Of a stretch of DNA of 45,366 bases, positions 30,551-39,268 are shown piece by piece. The DNA is from an uncultured Micrococcales bacterium (GTDB taxonomy: Bacteria > Actinomycetota > Actinomycetes > Actinomycetales > Microbacteriaceae). The stretch lies in assembly GCA_903887175.1 (NCBI GenBank), contig CAISOV010000064.1, forward strand, positions 1 through 45,366, given 5' to 3'. Positions within the stretch are counted from its first letter, which is position 1, and each line of letters starts with the position of its first letter. A program made the position numbers and the translations under genes. The notes beneath the pieces are model-generated. The model worked only from the letters and a program-made list of their open reading frames with translations. It was not told the origin of the DNA and did no database searches.

Positions 30551-31012
30551 CTAGTTAGAAATAATCTCTACAAACCGCGCAAAATTAGAAAGTTTTAATA
30601 GGGAATTCACAAACTCGGGCTGAATCAGCTTTTCGGCCAACAGCTGCAAAGCCACAATGTGCTGTTGCTTATCAACTGCAGCAAGGCCCACCACCACCGA
30701 AACGGGGTCGTTGTCGCCGGCGCCGAACTGCACTGGTTCGGCCAGCGTGACCAGGCTCATTCCCCAGCGCAAGACTTCAGCTGAGGGTCTGGCGTGAGCC
30801 AGCGCAAACCCGGGCGCAATCACAATGTAGGGCCCATTGGTTTCGACCGCTTCGATCATCGCCTGCGTGTAGGCGTCGGTGGCTACACCGGCGGCCACTA
30901 AACCCGAGCCGGCCAATGCAATAGCCTCGCGCCAAGAATCTGCCGAGCGTTGCAACAACACCGACTCGGCGCTAAAAGCATTAGCTAAATTGCCGTTAGG
31001 CAAAGTCGGCAA
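30551..31012 (-). CDS. PTS system IIA component (mannitol/fructose/ascorbate type)
   Basis: NGPYIVIAPGFALAHARPSAEVLRWGMSLVTLAEPVQFGAGDNDPVSVVVGLAAVDKQQHIVALQLLAEKL; conserved His in LAHARP. Confidence 0.92.
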   Translation of the reverse strand: MPTLPNGNLANAFSAESVLLQRSADSWREAIALAGSGLVAAGVATDAYTQAMIEAVETNGPYIVIAPGFALAHARPSAEVLRWGMSLVTLAEPVQFGAGDNDPVSVVVGLAAVDKQQHIVALQLLAEKLIQPEFVNSLLKLSNFARFVEIISN

Positions 31013-32087
31013 AGCCTTCGCTGATCATGTCCATAAGCTCTTCGCGCTGTTCAAGATCTTGAAAAGCAGCTTCGGCAGCGTTTAACTGAAAAGTCTCTAG
31101 GTCTGCCAGTGTGTAATCAAATGTGTCAACCAGCAACTCGAGCTCTTTGGTCAAAGTTGTGCCGCTCATCAAGCGGTTGTCTGTGTTCACTGTGACTTTG
31201 AAACCAAGGTCATAAAGAACAGCAAACGGATGATCGCTCACCGTGGCATCGTCAATCTGCACGGCACCGGTTTGCATGTTTGACGAAACTGCAAGTTCTA
31301 GCGGAATCTGACGGTCATAAACCCAACGCGCAACCGGGCCGAGCTCGACAAAGTCGGTGTCGCTTTCGCTGCGTGATAGCAAAATGTCTTCGATGATTCG
31401 AACGCCGTGACCTAGCCGAAGTGCTCGGCCTGAAACCAAAGCATCGTGAATGCTGTCGATGCCGTCGGCTTCACCCGCGTGAACTGTGACCGGCATGAGT
31501 TCGCTGGCCAAGTAGTCAAACGCCAGCTTGTGGCGAATCGGCAAGAAGCCTTTTTCAGCACCTGCAATATCAAAACCAACCACACCTGCATTGCGGTGTC
31601 TAACAGCAAGTTCAGCGATTTCAAGACCGCGGTCAGCATGACGCATTGCGGTGACTAGTTGCCCAGTTCGAATGAATCCGCCTTTGGCCTCAATGGCATC
31701 CATGCCCTGTTCTAAACCGTCTTGCACTGCTTCAACAACCTGGTCAAGCGTTAGACCCTGCTGCAGGTGCTGTTCAGGCGCCCAGCGAACTTCGCCATAG
31801 ATCACACCGTCGGCCGCTAGATCAAGCACAAACTCGCGTGCCACCCGTTGCAAACCCTCAACGGTTTGCATAACTGCAATGGTGTGGTCGAAAGTTTCAA
31901 GGTAACGCACGAGTGAGCCTGAATCGGCAGAATCAACAAACCACTGACCCAGTTCAATTGGGTCGGTGGTTGGCAACTTGTGGCCGGCCGCTGCTGCGAG
32001 GTCGATGATTGTTTGAGGGCGCAAACCACCGTCAAGGTGGTCGTGCAACGAGATTTTTGGCAGCTTCTTGAGGTTCAAACCAGACAT
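30996..32087 (-). CDS. add: Adenosine deaminase
   Basis: LPKISLHDHLDGGLRPQTI, VIYGEVRWAPEQHL, GFDIAGAEKGF, VTVHAGEADG, LRLGHGVRI, VTVNTDNRLMSGTTLTKE. Confidence 0.96.
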   Translation of the reverse strand: MSGLNLKKLPKISLHDHLDGGLRPQTIIDLAAAAGHKLPTTDPIELGQWFVDSADSGSLVRYLETFDHTIAVMQTVEGLQRVAREFVLDLAADGVIYGEVRWAPEQHLQQGLTLDQVVEAVQDGLEQGMDAIEAKGGFIRTGQLVTAMRHADRGLEIAELAVRHRNAGVVGFDIAGAEKGFLPIRHKLAFDYLASELMPVTVHAGEADGIDSIHDALVSGRALRLGHGVRIIEDILLSRSESDTDFVELGPVARWVYDRQIPLELAVSSNMQTGAVQIDDATVSDHPFAVLYDLGFKVTVNTDNRLMSGTTLTKELELLVDTFDYTLADLETFQLNAAEAAFQDLEQREELMDMISEGFADFA

Positions 32088-32096
32088 TTTTGCTTT

Positions 32097-33425
32097 CTAA
32101 CCTTCGATTCGGTCAATCACAATGCTACCCGAGCCACCAAAACGGTTAGGGGTCATAGCTGTGCCAAAAGCGTTGAACGGTTCGTTATTTGAGCCGATGT
32201 CAAACCCGCCTTCAAGCGCAGCTAAGCCCGCATCAAAACGTGAAGCTTCATCTGTGAACAGCGTCATGAGCGGCTGGCCAGCGACAACCGCCTGCCCGGG
32301 CTTGATGTGCAAGGTGATTCCCGCGCCAAACTGAACGGCGTCTTCTTTGCGCGCCCGACCAGCGCCCAAACGCCAAGCTGCCACCCCGACCTGCAGGGCA
32401 TCTAGCCGATTTAAAAAGCCCGAAGCGCTTGCCATAATTGTGTGGCTCTCACGCGCCTGCGGCAACGGCACACTTAGATCGCCGCCTTGAGCTTCGATCA
32501 TTTGAACCCACTTGTCGTGAGCTTTGCCGTTTTTTAGGTTGGCGTGCACATCAACGTCACCGTGACCTGCAAGTCGCAGCATTTCAGAGGCAAGTTCAAC
32601 CGTCAGCTCAACAACATCGGCCGGGCCGCCACCCTGCAGCACTTCAATTGATTCTTCAACCTCAAGTGTGTTGCCGATTTTTAGACCGAGCGGCGTGTTC
32701 ATGTCAGTTAGCAACGCTGTGGTTTTAACACCAGCATCTTGGCCAAGAGCAACCAGAGTTTGAGCCAGCTCTCGCGCCCGCTCAGCCGTTTTCATAAAGG
32801 CGCCAGAGCCAACTTTTACGTCTAGCACCAAAGAATCGGTGCCTTCGGCAATCTTTTTGCTCATGATCGAACTAGATATCAAGGCAATCGACTCAACCGT
32901 GCCAGTCACATCGCGCAAGGCATAAAGTTTTCGATCGGCCGGCGCTAGGCCAGTGCCCGCCGCGCAAATCACCGCGCCAACCTCAGCCAATTGGCGGTGC
33001 ATTTCGTGGTTGCTCAGAGCCGCGCGCCAGCCATGAATTGCTTCTAGCTTGTCAAGCGTGCCGCCGGTGTGCCCCAAACCTCGACCCGACAGCTGCGGCA
33101 CAGCAACGCCAAAACTGGCGACCAGTGGTGCAAGCGGCAGAGTGATTTTGTCGCCGACTCCACCGGTCGAATGTTTATCGGCAGTTGGCCAAGGCAATGC
33201 AGCAAAATCAAGTCGCTCACCAGAAGCAATCATGGCGGTGGTTAGGTCATGAATCTCGCGGCGGTTCATTCCGTTGAGCAAGATTGCCATTGCCATTGCC
33301 GACATCTGCTCGTCAGCAACCGCCCCTGAAACATAGTTCTGAACCAGCCAGTTGATGGCTTCGGTGCTGAGTTCGCCGCGCTCACGCTTGGCGATAATAA
33401 GTTCGACAGCGCTAAAACTTGCCAT
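32097..33425 (-). CDS. deoA: Thymidine phosphorylase
   Basis: IIAKRERGELSTEAINWLVQNYVSGAVADEQMSAMAMAI, DKHSTGGVGDKITL, SGRGLGHTGGTLDKLEAIHGWR, SSIMSKKIAEGTDSLVLDVKVGSGAFMK. Confidence 0.97.
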   Translation of the reverse strand: MASFSAVELIIAKRERGELSTEAINWLVQNYVSGAVADEQMSAMAMAILLNGMNRREIHDLTTAMIASGERLDFAALPWPTADKHSTGGVGDKITLPLAPLVASFGVAVPQLSGRGLGHTGGTLDKLEAIHGWRAALSNHEMHRQLAEVGAVICAAGTGLAPADRKLYALRDVTGTVESIALISSSIMSKKIAEGTDSLVLDVKVGSGAFMKTAERARELAQTLVALGQDAGVKTTALLTDMNTPLGLKIGNTLEVEESIEVLQGGGPADVVELTVELASEMLRLAGHGDVDVHANLKNGKAHDKWVQMIEAQGGDLSVPLPQARESHTIMASASGFLNRLDALQVGVAAWRLGAGRARKEDAVQFGAGITLHIKPGQAVVAGQPLMTLFTDEASRFDAGLAALEGGFDIGSNNEPFNAFGTAMTPNRFGGSGSIVIDRIEG

Positions 33426-33427
33426 TG

Positions 33428-33871
33428 CTATAACCCTTCGCCCAAATCTTCGCCCGCGTTACCGCCGCGCTGCGCAAGATCGCTGCGGCCAAAAGCATCA
33501 GGCAAAACCTGTTCAATCGTGCGAATGCCCGAGATGGTCTCAAGAAGCATTCCCGGCGCCGAGTGTTCAAAAAGCAACTGCCGGCAACGCCCGCATGGCA
33601 TCAAAATGTTGTTTGACTTATCAACACAGGTGAAGGCCACCAACGTGCCTCCCCCGGTGCGAAATAGGTCGCTCACCAACGAGCATTCAGCGCAAAGCGT
33701 CACGCCATAGCTTGCGTTCTCAATGTTGCAACCCGCAACCACGCGGCCATCGGCGGTCAAAGCCGCAGCCCCAACCGCAAAGTTGCTGTAGGGCGAATAA
33801 GACTTGAGCATTGCTTCACTGGCCGCTGCCCTAAGGGAATCCCATTTAATTTCAACCATATGTAACGCCAC
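33428..33871 (-). CDS. cdd: Cytidine deaminase
   Basis: SYSPYSNFAVGAAALTADGRVVAGCNIENASYGVTLCAECSLVSD...PCGRCRQLLFE. Confidence 0.96.
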   Translation of the reverse strand: MALHMVEIKWDSLRAAASEAMLKSYSPYSNFAVGAAALTADGRVVAGCNIENASYGVTLCAECSLVSDLFRTGGGTLVAFTCVDKSNNILMPCGRCRQLLFEHSAPGMLLETISGIRTIEQVLPDAFGRSDLAQRGGNAGEDLGEGL

Positions 33872-35131
33872 CTAACTTTTTATATAGGCTTTGCCAGCCG
33901 CCGCGGGGCCGGTGACCTTGCCAACCAAGCCGGCGACCAAAACCACAGTCAAAACATAAGGCAGCATCAACAAAAAGTCGCTCGGAACATTCGAGCCGAC
34001 AGTCGACAAACTGTATTGAAGGTTTTCGGCGAACCCAAAAAGCAAACCGGCAAAGGCCGCATAAACCGGATTCCAGCGGCCAAAAATCAAAGCAGCAAGC
34101 GCAATATAACCAGCGCCATTTGTCATCTCTTTGCCAAAAGCCAATGATTGCCCGAGCGTAAAGAAAGCGCCGCCGAGGCCAGCCAAAGCGCCACCGATCA
34201 TCACACTGCGATAGCGAGTTGCATACACTTTGATGCCCACCGTGTCGGCGGCTTTAGGGTATTCACCGACAGCTCGAAGGCGAAGCCCCCAACGGGTTTT
34301 ATAGAGCGCAAACCAAACCCCGGCAACAGCGAAATACATCAAATAAACAATCGGGCTTTGGCTAAAGAAAACTGGGCCAAGCACCGGAATCTGCGAAAGC
34401 CCGGGCACATCAATAGATGGCATGCGAGGCGGTGAATTGAATAGCGCCTGGTTCGAAGACATAAATGTGCTGAACATAAAGTTTGTGAGACCGACGATTA
34501 GAACGTTGAGAACAACACCGATAATGATCTGGTCAACTACATATCGAATCGCAAACACTGCCAATAGCCAAGATACAAAAGCACCGGCAACCAAAGCGCC
34601 GACGAGCCCTGCCCACGGGTTCTGAACCAGCGTGGCGACCAGAGCTGATACAAACGCACCGGCGAGCAATTGCCCCTCGATAGCAATGTTCACCAAACCA
34701 ACCCGTTCGCTAAGAACACCTGCCAGCGACCCAAAGACGAGCGGCACGGCAAGCGAAAGCGAACCGTGCAACAACGCTGTGATGGTCATGGTTTGACCGT
34801 TGAAAAGCGAGATCAGAATGTTGAAAACAAAAATCACTCCGAAACCGATGCTCAACCAACGAGACGGCTTGCGGGCCGTTAGCGAAAACCACCATGCCAA
34901 GGCCGTCACAATTGCAGTTAGGCCAAAACTAATCCAGGCGCTCTGGGCGGTTATCGCTGTGATGTTTGCGAAACGAAATGCTTCGCCCGCCGCTCCAGTC
35001 GAATTAGCGTTGCTGTTGACTTGAATGGTGGTGATGCCGCTGGGTGCTGCCACCGCGAGCCACAAAGTGATAAGCGTCAGCACCGACAAGATGATTGGCA
35101 CTCTAACAGCACCAAGCTTTAGAGCTTTCAT
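33872..35131 (-). CDS. Nucleoside-type ABC transporter permease
   Basis: GSLAGVLSERVGLVNIAIEGQLLAGAFVSAL..., LRAVGEYPKAADTVGIKVYATRYRSVMIGGALAGLGGAFFTLGQ. Confidence 0.94.
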   Translation of the reverse strand: MKALKLGAVRVPIILSVLTLITLWLAVAAPSGITTIQVNSNANSTGAAGEAFRFANITAITAQSAWISFGLTAIVTALAWWFSLTARKPSRWLSIGFGVIFVFNILISLFNGQTMTITALLHGSLSLAVPLVFGSLAGVLSERVGLVNIAIEGQLLAGAFVSALVATLVQNPWAGLVGALVAGAFVSWLLAVFAIRYVVDQIIIGVVLNVLIVGLTNFMFSTFMSSNQALFNSPPRMPSIDVPGLSQIPVLGPVFFSQSPIVYLMYFAVAGVWFALYKTRWGLRLRAVGEYPKAADTVGIKVYATRYRSVMIGGALAGLGGAFFTLGQSLAFGKEMTNGAGYIALAALIFGRWNPVYAAFAGLLFGFAENLQYSLSTVGSNVPSDFLLMLPYVLTVVLVAGLVGKVTGPAAAGKAYIKS

Positions 35132-36360
35132 GCGCGAACCTCCTTTTGCTTAGGCATAAAGAAAATCGAACGCACCAGCGGCGGTGCTGCAATAAACAGC
35201 ACAATCATCGATTGCACGACATAAACACTGTCAATCGGAACATTTTGGTTAGCCTGCATGGTCACTGCGCCGGCGCGCACACCACCAAACAAAATTCCGG
35301 CAGCTAAAACGCCTAATGGGTTCGAACGACCAAGCAATGCAACGGTGATGGCATCGAAACCATAGGTAGCTGCCACGCCCGTTCCTAGATATTTTTCGGT
35401 GCCAAGAATCTGAGAGGTGCCTGCCAGCCCCGCCAAAGCACCTGAAACTGCCATGACCAAAAAGTAGGTGCGGTTGATGTTAATGCCGGCCACTTTAGAC
35501 GCGCTCGGGTTGTGGCCCAGAGCCTTGAAGTGAAAGCCCACCGAAGAGCGGTTCATCAGCCACCAAACCGCAGCCACGGCAAGCAGCATCGCTATAAAGC
35601 CTGCGTGAAGCGGGTAGGCATCGCCCGCCAATAGCGGGTAGAGCGCGTCGTTTGGCACCGGGCTCGATTGCGGATTCACTGCCAGCGGAGCCTTGAGCCA
35701 GGTGGTCAAAGAATAGTGCAGGGCAAAGGCAGCAACATAGTTGAACATGATGGTGACGATTACCTCGTTAGCGCCAGTTGTCGCTTTAAGAAAACCAACG
35801 AAACCACCAAAGATTGCTCCGCCCAAAATTCCCGCGAGCACCGCCACAATAAAGTGAAGCGGGCCAGGCCAGATCGGCACATAAAGCGCGATTACGGTTG
35901 AACCGACCGCACCGACAATAATTTGACCGGTGCCACCAATGTTGAAAAGGCCCGAGCGAAAAGCTACCGCCAGGCCAAGACCTGCGATAGTGATCGGTGT
36001 GGCATAGGCGAGTGTTTGAGTCAGCGACAGAATTCCGTCACTAAAGTTGCCCGCCTGGTAGTTATAGATCGAACCCCGAAAAAGCGCATCATAAGCGCCA
36101 AAGACGGCCTGCCCAATTGCCTGAAAAGTGTCGCCCGGCCTTGCAAAGAAATAAGCCGATGCGGTTTGAACGCTCTCGTTTGAGAACGCAATCAAAATGC
36201 CACCAACTAGAAATGATGCTAAAACAGCGAGCACCGGAATCAGCGCGTTGCCGGTGACTAACTCGCGGGCAAACCCCGAAAAACGATTGCCCGAAAGCTC
36301 AGTGCTCTGCTGGGCTGCATTTGGCTCAGCCGGCTTCGCTGCTTTCAATTTGTCGCTCAT
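35128..36360 (-). CDS. Nucleoside-type ABC transporter permease
   Basis: FRSGLFNIGGTGQIIVGAVGSTVIAL, FKALGHNPSASKVAGININRTYFLVMAVSGALAGLAG; ATGA overlaps with both neighbours. Confidence 0.94.
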   Translation of the reverse strand: MSDKLKAAKPAEPNAAQQSTELSGNRFSGFARELVTGNALIPVLAVLASFLVGGILIAFSNESVQTASAYFFARPGDTFQAIGQAVFGAYDALFRGSIYNYQAGNFSDGILSLTQTLAYATPITIAGLGLAVAFRSGLFNIGGTGQIIVGAVGSTVIALYVPIWPGPLHFIVAVLAGILGGAIFGGFVGFLKATTGANEVIVTIMFNYVAAFALHYSLTTWLKAPLAVNPQSSPVPNDALYPLLAGDAYPLHAGFIAMLLAVAAVWWLMNRSSVGFHFKALGHNPSASKVAGININRTYFLVMAVSGALAGLAGTSQILGTEKYLGTGVAATYGFDAITVALLGRSNPLGVLAAGILFGGVRAGAVTMQANQNVPIDSVYVVQSMIVLFIAAPPLVRSIFFMPKQKEVRA

Positions 36361-37856
36361 GCGCTGATTCCTGCCATCATCTGACCTAACACTTGACGCG
36401 GTGTAGTCGAAGGCACAATGCCAACGATTTTTCCTCGATACATCACTGCAATTCGGTCGCCAAGCTGAACCGCTTCATCTAGTTCAGTGGCCACAATCAA
36501 GACTGGCAAACCAGAGTTGCGCGTCTTCACAATTTGTTCGTGAACGAACTCAATCGAACCAACGTCAAGCCCCCGAGTGGGCTGCGAAGCAACAAACAGT
36601 TTGAGCTCACGAGAAAGCTCACGAGCTAAAACCACTTTTTGCTGGTTGCCGCCCGAAAGCTTGCCCGCTTTGGTTTCGATACTCTGGGTGCGCACGTCAT
36701 ATTGCTGAACCAGCTTGGTGGCGAACTCACGAAGATAAGCCAAGCGCAGGTTTAGACCCGACACAAAAGGCTTGCGGTCAGCGCGGTCAAGCATCAAGTT
36801 TTCGGCAATCGTGAAGTCAGCAACCAGGCCGTCTTCGGTGCGGTCTTCAGGCACAAAGCCCACACCCATATCAAGCACCTGCTTAACTCGTTTGCCTAAT
36901 AGCTCTTCGCCATTAAGTTTTATTGATCCGGTTGCTTTGTATTGCAAGCCAAGAATTGCCTCGGTCAGCTCAGTTTGGCCATTGCCCTGCACACCGGCAA
37001 TCACCAAAATCTCACCCTTGTGAATCTCAAAACTGACGTCGTCGAGCACTTTGGTGCCATTGTGGCTCAACGCGCTCAAGCCTGAAACCACAAAACTTGC
37101 ATCGCCAAGTTTGGCAGGCTCTTTCACAATTTCTAGATCGACCGCACGGCCAACCATCATGCTGGCTAGCTCATTAGCTGACTCTTGGGGCGATGCCTCG
37201 CCAACCACTTTGCCAAGTCGCAGAACCGTGATTTTGTCGGCAACCTCTTTGACCTCACGCAACTTGTGAGTAATAAATACAATCGCCGTGCCTCGCTCAC
37301 GCAAGGCCTTCATGATGGCCATGAGCTCATCGGTTTCTTGTGGGGTGAGCACCGCGGTTGGCTCGTCAAAAATCAAAATCTGGGCGTTGCTGATTAGCGC
37401 TTTGACGATTTCGACTCGCTGCTGCACGCCAACCGGCAAATCGCCAACAATGGCATCAGGGTCAAGATCAAAGCCAAATTGGTCTGAAATCTCGCGCACT
37501 TTAACCCGGGCCGCTGCCATGTCGAGAACCCCGCCGAATTTGGTTGGCTCGTGCCCCAAAATCACATTCTCGGCAACGGTGAAAACCGGAATCAACATAA
37601 AGTGCTGGTGAACCATGCCAATGCCAGCTGCCATGGCATCACCGGGGCCAGCAAAGTTGACAACTTTGTCGTCAAGCAGAATCTCGCCAGCATCTGCATG
37701 ATAAAGCCCATAAAGCACGTTCATCAAAGTCGATTTGCCGGCACCGTTTTCGCCCAGCAAACAGTGAATCTCGCCCGGTTGCACCAAGAGCGAAACATTC
37801 TCATTCGCCACGAGCGAGCCAAAACGTTTGGTGATGCCACGAAGTTCAAGCTTCAT
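36357..37856 (-). CDS. Nucleoside-type ABC transporter ATP-binding protein (two ABC domains)
   Basis: LLGENGAGKSTLMNVLYGLYHAD, FDEPTAVLTPQE, GVQGNGQTELTEAILGL, KLSGGNQQKVVLARELS, ASQPTRGLDVGSIEFVHEQIV. Confidence 0.97.
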   Translation of the reverse strand: MKLELRGITKRFGSLVANENVSLLVQPGEIHCLLGENGAGKSTLMNVLYGLYHADAGEILLDDKVVNFAGPGDAMAAGIGMVHQHFMLIPVFTVAENVILGHEPTKFGGVLDMAAARVKVREISDQFGFDLDPDAIVGDLPVGVQQRVEIVKALISNAQILIFDEPTAVLTPQETDELMAIMKALRERGTAIVFITHKLREVKEVADKITVLRLGKVVGEASPQESANELASMMVGRAVDLEIVKEPAKLGDASFVVSGLSALSHNGTKVLDDVSFEIHKGEILVIAGVQGNGQTELTEAILGLQYKATGSIKLNGEELLGKRVKQVLDMGVGFVPEDRTEDGLVADFTIAENLMLDRADRKPFVSGLNLRLAYLREFATKLVQQYDVRTQSIETKAGKLSGGNQQKVVLARELSRELKLFVASQPTRGLDVGSIEFVHEQIVKTRNSGLPVLIVATELDEAVQLGDRIAVMYRGKIVGIVPSTTPRQVLGQMMAGISA

Positions 37857-37924
37857 TGCTCTGCCTACTCAATAATCAAAAAGGTTCGAAACCCTTGTTT
37901 GAAGTCTATGACTGTTAAAACTCA

Positions 37925-37966
37925 AAAATGTTGAAAGCCGGAGGTCTTTCGACCCCCGGCTTTCAA
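37925..37966 (-). terminator. Intrinsic terminator/attenuator after the first BMP gene
   Basis: Minus strand TTGAAAGCCGG-G-GGTC-GAAA-GACC-T-CCGGCTTTCAA (about 16 bp stem with one G.U, GAAA loop) followed by CATTTTTGAG. Confidence 0.85.
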
Positions 37967-37978
37967 AACTGCTAGCGA

Positions 37979-39088
37979 CTACTTAGCGTAGATCGAGGTG
38001 ACTTTAACTTCACCCGAGATGATCTTGGCCTGAAGCGCGTCAAGGTCAGCCTGAATGCCGTCTGGGTAGGCAACATCGTGCACTGGAGCGATTGAAACGC
38101 CACCGTTTTCTAGAGTGCCAACATACTGGTTAGCGTCGCCACCGGTGAAGGTGCCGTCAACGCCAGACTGAATCACATCGACAACAGCCTGAGACATGTG
38201 CTTCTCAATCGAGGTCAAGATGTTTGCCTTGTATGCAGCGTGAGCAGCGATGTTGTACCAGTCGCTGTCAACACCAATAACGTAGGTGCCTGGGTGCTCA
38301 AGAGTTGCTTGACCGGTGCCATCGCCAACTGGGCCAGCAACTGGCAAAATGATGTCGGCGCCCTGAGCGATGAACTGCTCGCTCAAAGTCTTGCCCTTGC
38401 TAACGTCGCTGAAGTCGCCAGTGAATGACCACTTTGAGCTGTCAGTGCCAGCGGCACCAAGAACCTCAACTGAGCCACCCTTGTTGGTGTTGTAGTAGTC
38501 AACGCCCTGCTTGAAGCCATCCATAAAGATGGTTACAGATGGGTACGGTGCGCCACCAAAGGTTGCAACTTTGTGAGTCTTGCTGGTAGCTGCTGCAAGG
38601 TAACCAGCCAAGAATGCTGCCTGTGCTGTGTCATATTGCAAAGGCTTCACGTTTGGCAATGACAACGGCGAGTAGTCAGGGTTTGAAAGGGCTGAGTCAA
38701 TCAACGCAAAGTTGATGTTTGGGTTTGCCTTAGCGGCATCACCGGTGGCAGCTGCTAGAGCGAAACCAACGTTGATGATGATGTTACATTTTGCAGTAAC
38801 CATGGCGCCTACACCTGAAACAAAGTCAGCAGCTGCTGCCTTCTCTGGTGACTCAACCTGAGCGGTCTGAACACCAATGGTGGTCTTTGCCTGAAGCAAG
38901 CCGTTATAGGCCTCTTCGTTGAAGCTTGCATCTTTGAAGCCGCCCTGGTCAGAAACCATGCAGGCCTTGTAGTCGATTGGAGTTGCGGTTGGTGTGGCAG
39001 CTGGTGCTGCACAACCGGTTAGTGCAAGGGCCAAGATTGCTGAGCCAGCAAATGCCTTGACGACGGTACTGCGCGAAATGCTTTTCAC
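37979..39088 (-). CDS. BMP-family basic membrane lipoprotein, nucleoside-binding (paralog 1)
   Basis: Lipobox LALALTGCAA; CMVSDQGGFKDASFNEEAYNGLLQA; GKTLSEQFIAQGADIILPVAGPVG; GVDSDWYN. GTG start at 39088 behind AGGAGG preferred to ORF-track 39118. Confidence 0.94.
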   Translation of the reverse strand: MKSISRSTVVKAFAGSAILALALTGCAAPAATPTATPIDYKACMVSDQGGFKDASFNEEAYNGLLQAKTTIGVQTAQVESPEKAAAADFVSGVGAMVTAKCNIIINVGFALAAATGDAAKANPNINFALIDSALSNPDYSPLSLPNVKPLQYDTAQAAFLAGYLAAATSKTHKVATFGGAPYPSVTIFMDGFKQGVDYYNTNKGGSVEVLGAAGTDSSKWSFTGDFSDVSKGKTLSEQFIAQGADIILPVAGPVGDGTGQATLEHPGTYVIGVDSDWYNIAAHAAYKANILTSIEKHMSQAVVDVIQSGVDGTFTGGDANQYVGTLENGGVSIAPVHDVAYPDGIQADLDALQAKIISGEVKVTSIYAK

Positions 39089-39205
39089 GGTTTTCCTCCT
39101 ATTGCCGGGCAGTGCCATTCACTGCCCTAATGCCTTTAGCTTAAGCTCGCCTGAACTGCCGACACCCCGTTAGAGCAATTTATTAACTCAATAGTTACAA
39201 ACCAA

Positions 39206-39241
39206 CAAAAAACGGATGCCCGCCTCACTGGCGAGCATCCG
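39206..39241 (-). terminator. Intrinsic terminator/attenuator after the second BMP gene
   Basis: Minus strand CGGATGC-T-CGCC-AGTGA-GGCG-G-GCATCCG followed by TTTTTTG (12 bp stem including one U.G). Confidence 0.87.
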
Positions 39242-39268
39242 AATTTTTAGGCTGAAGCCTTTAGCGAT

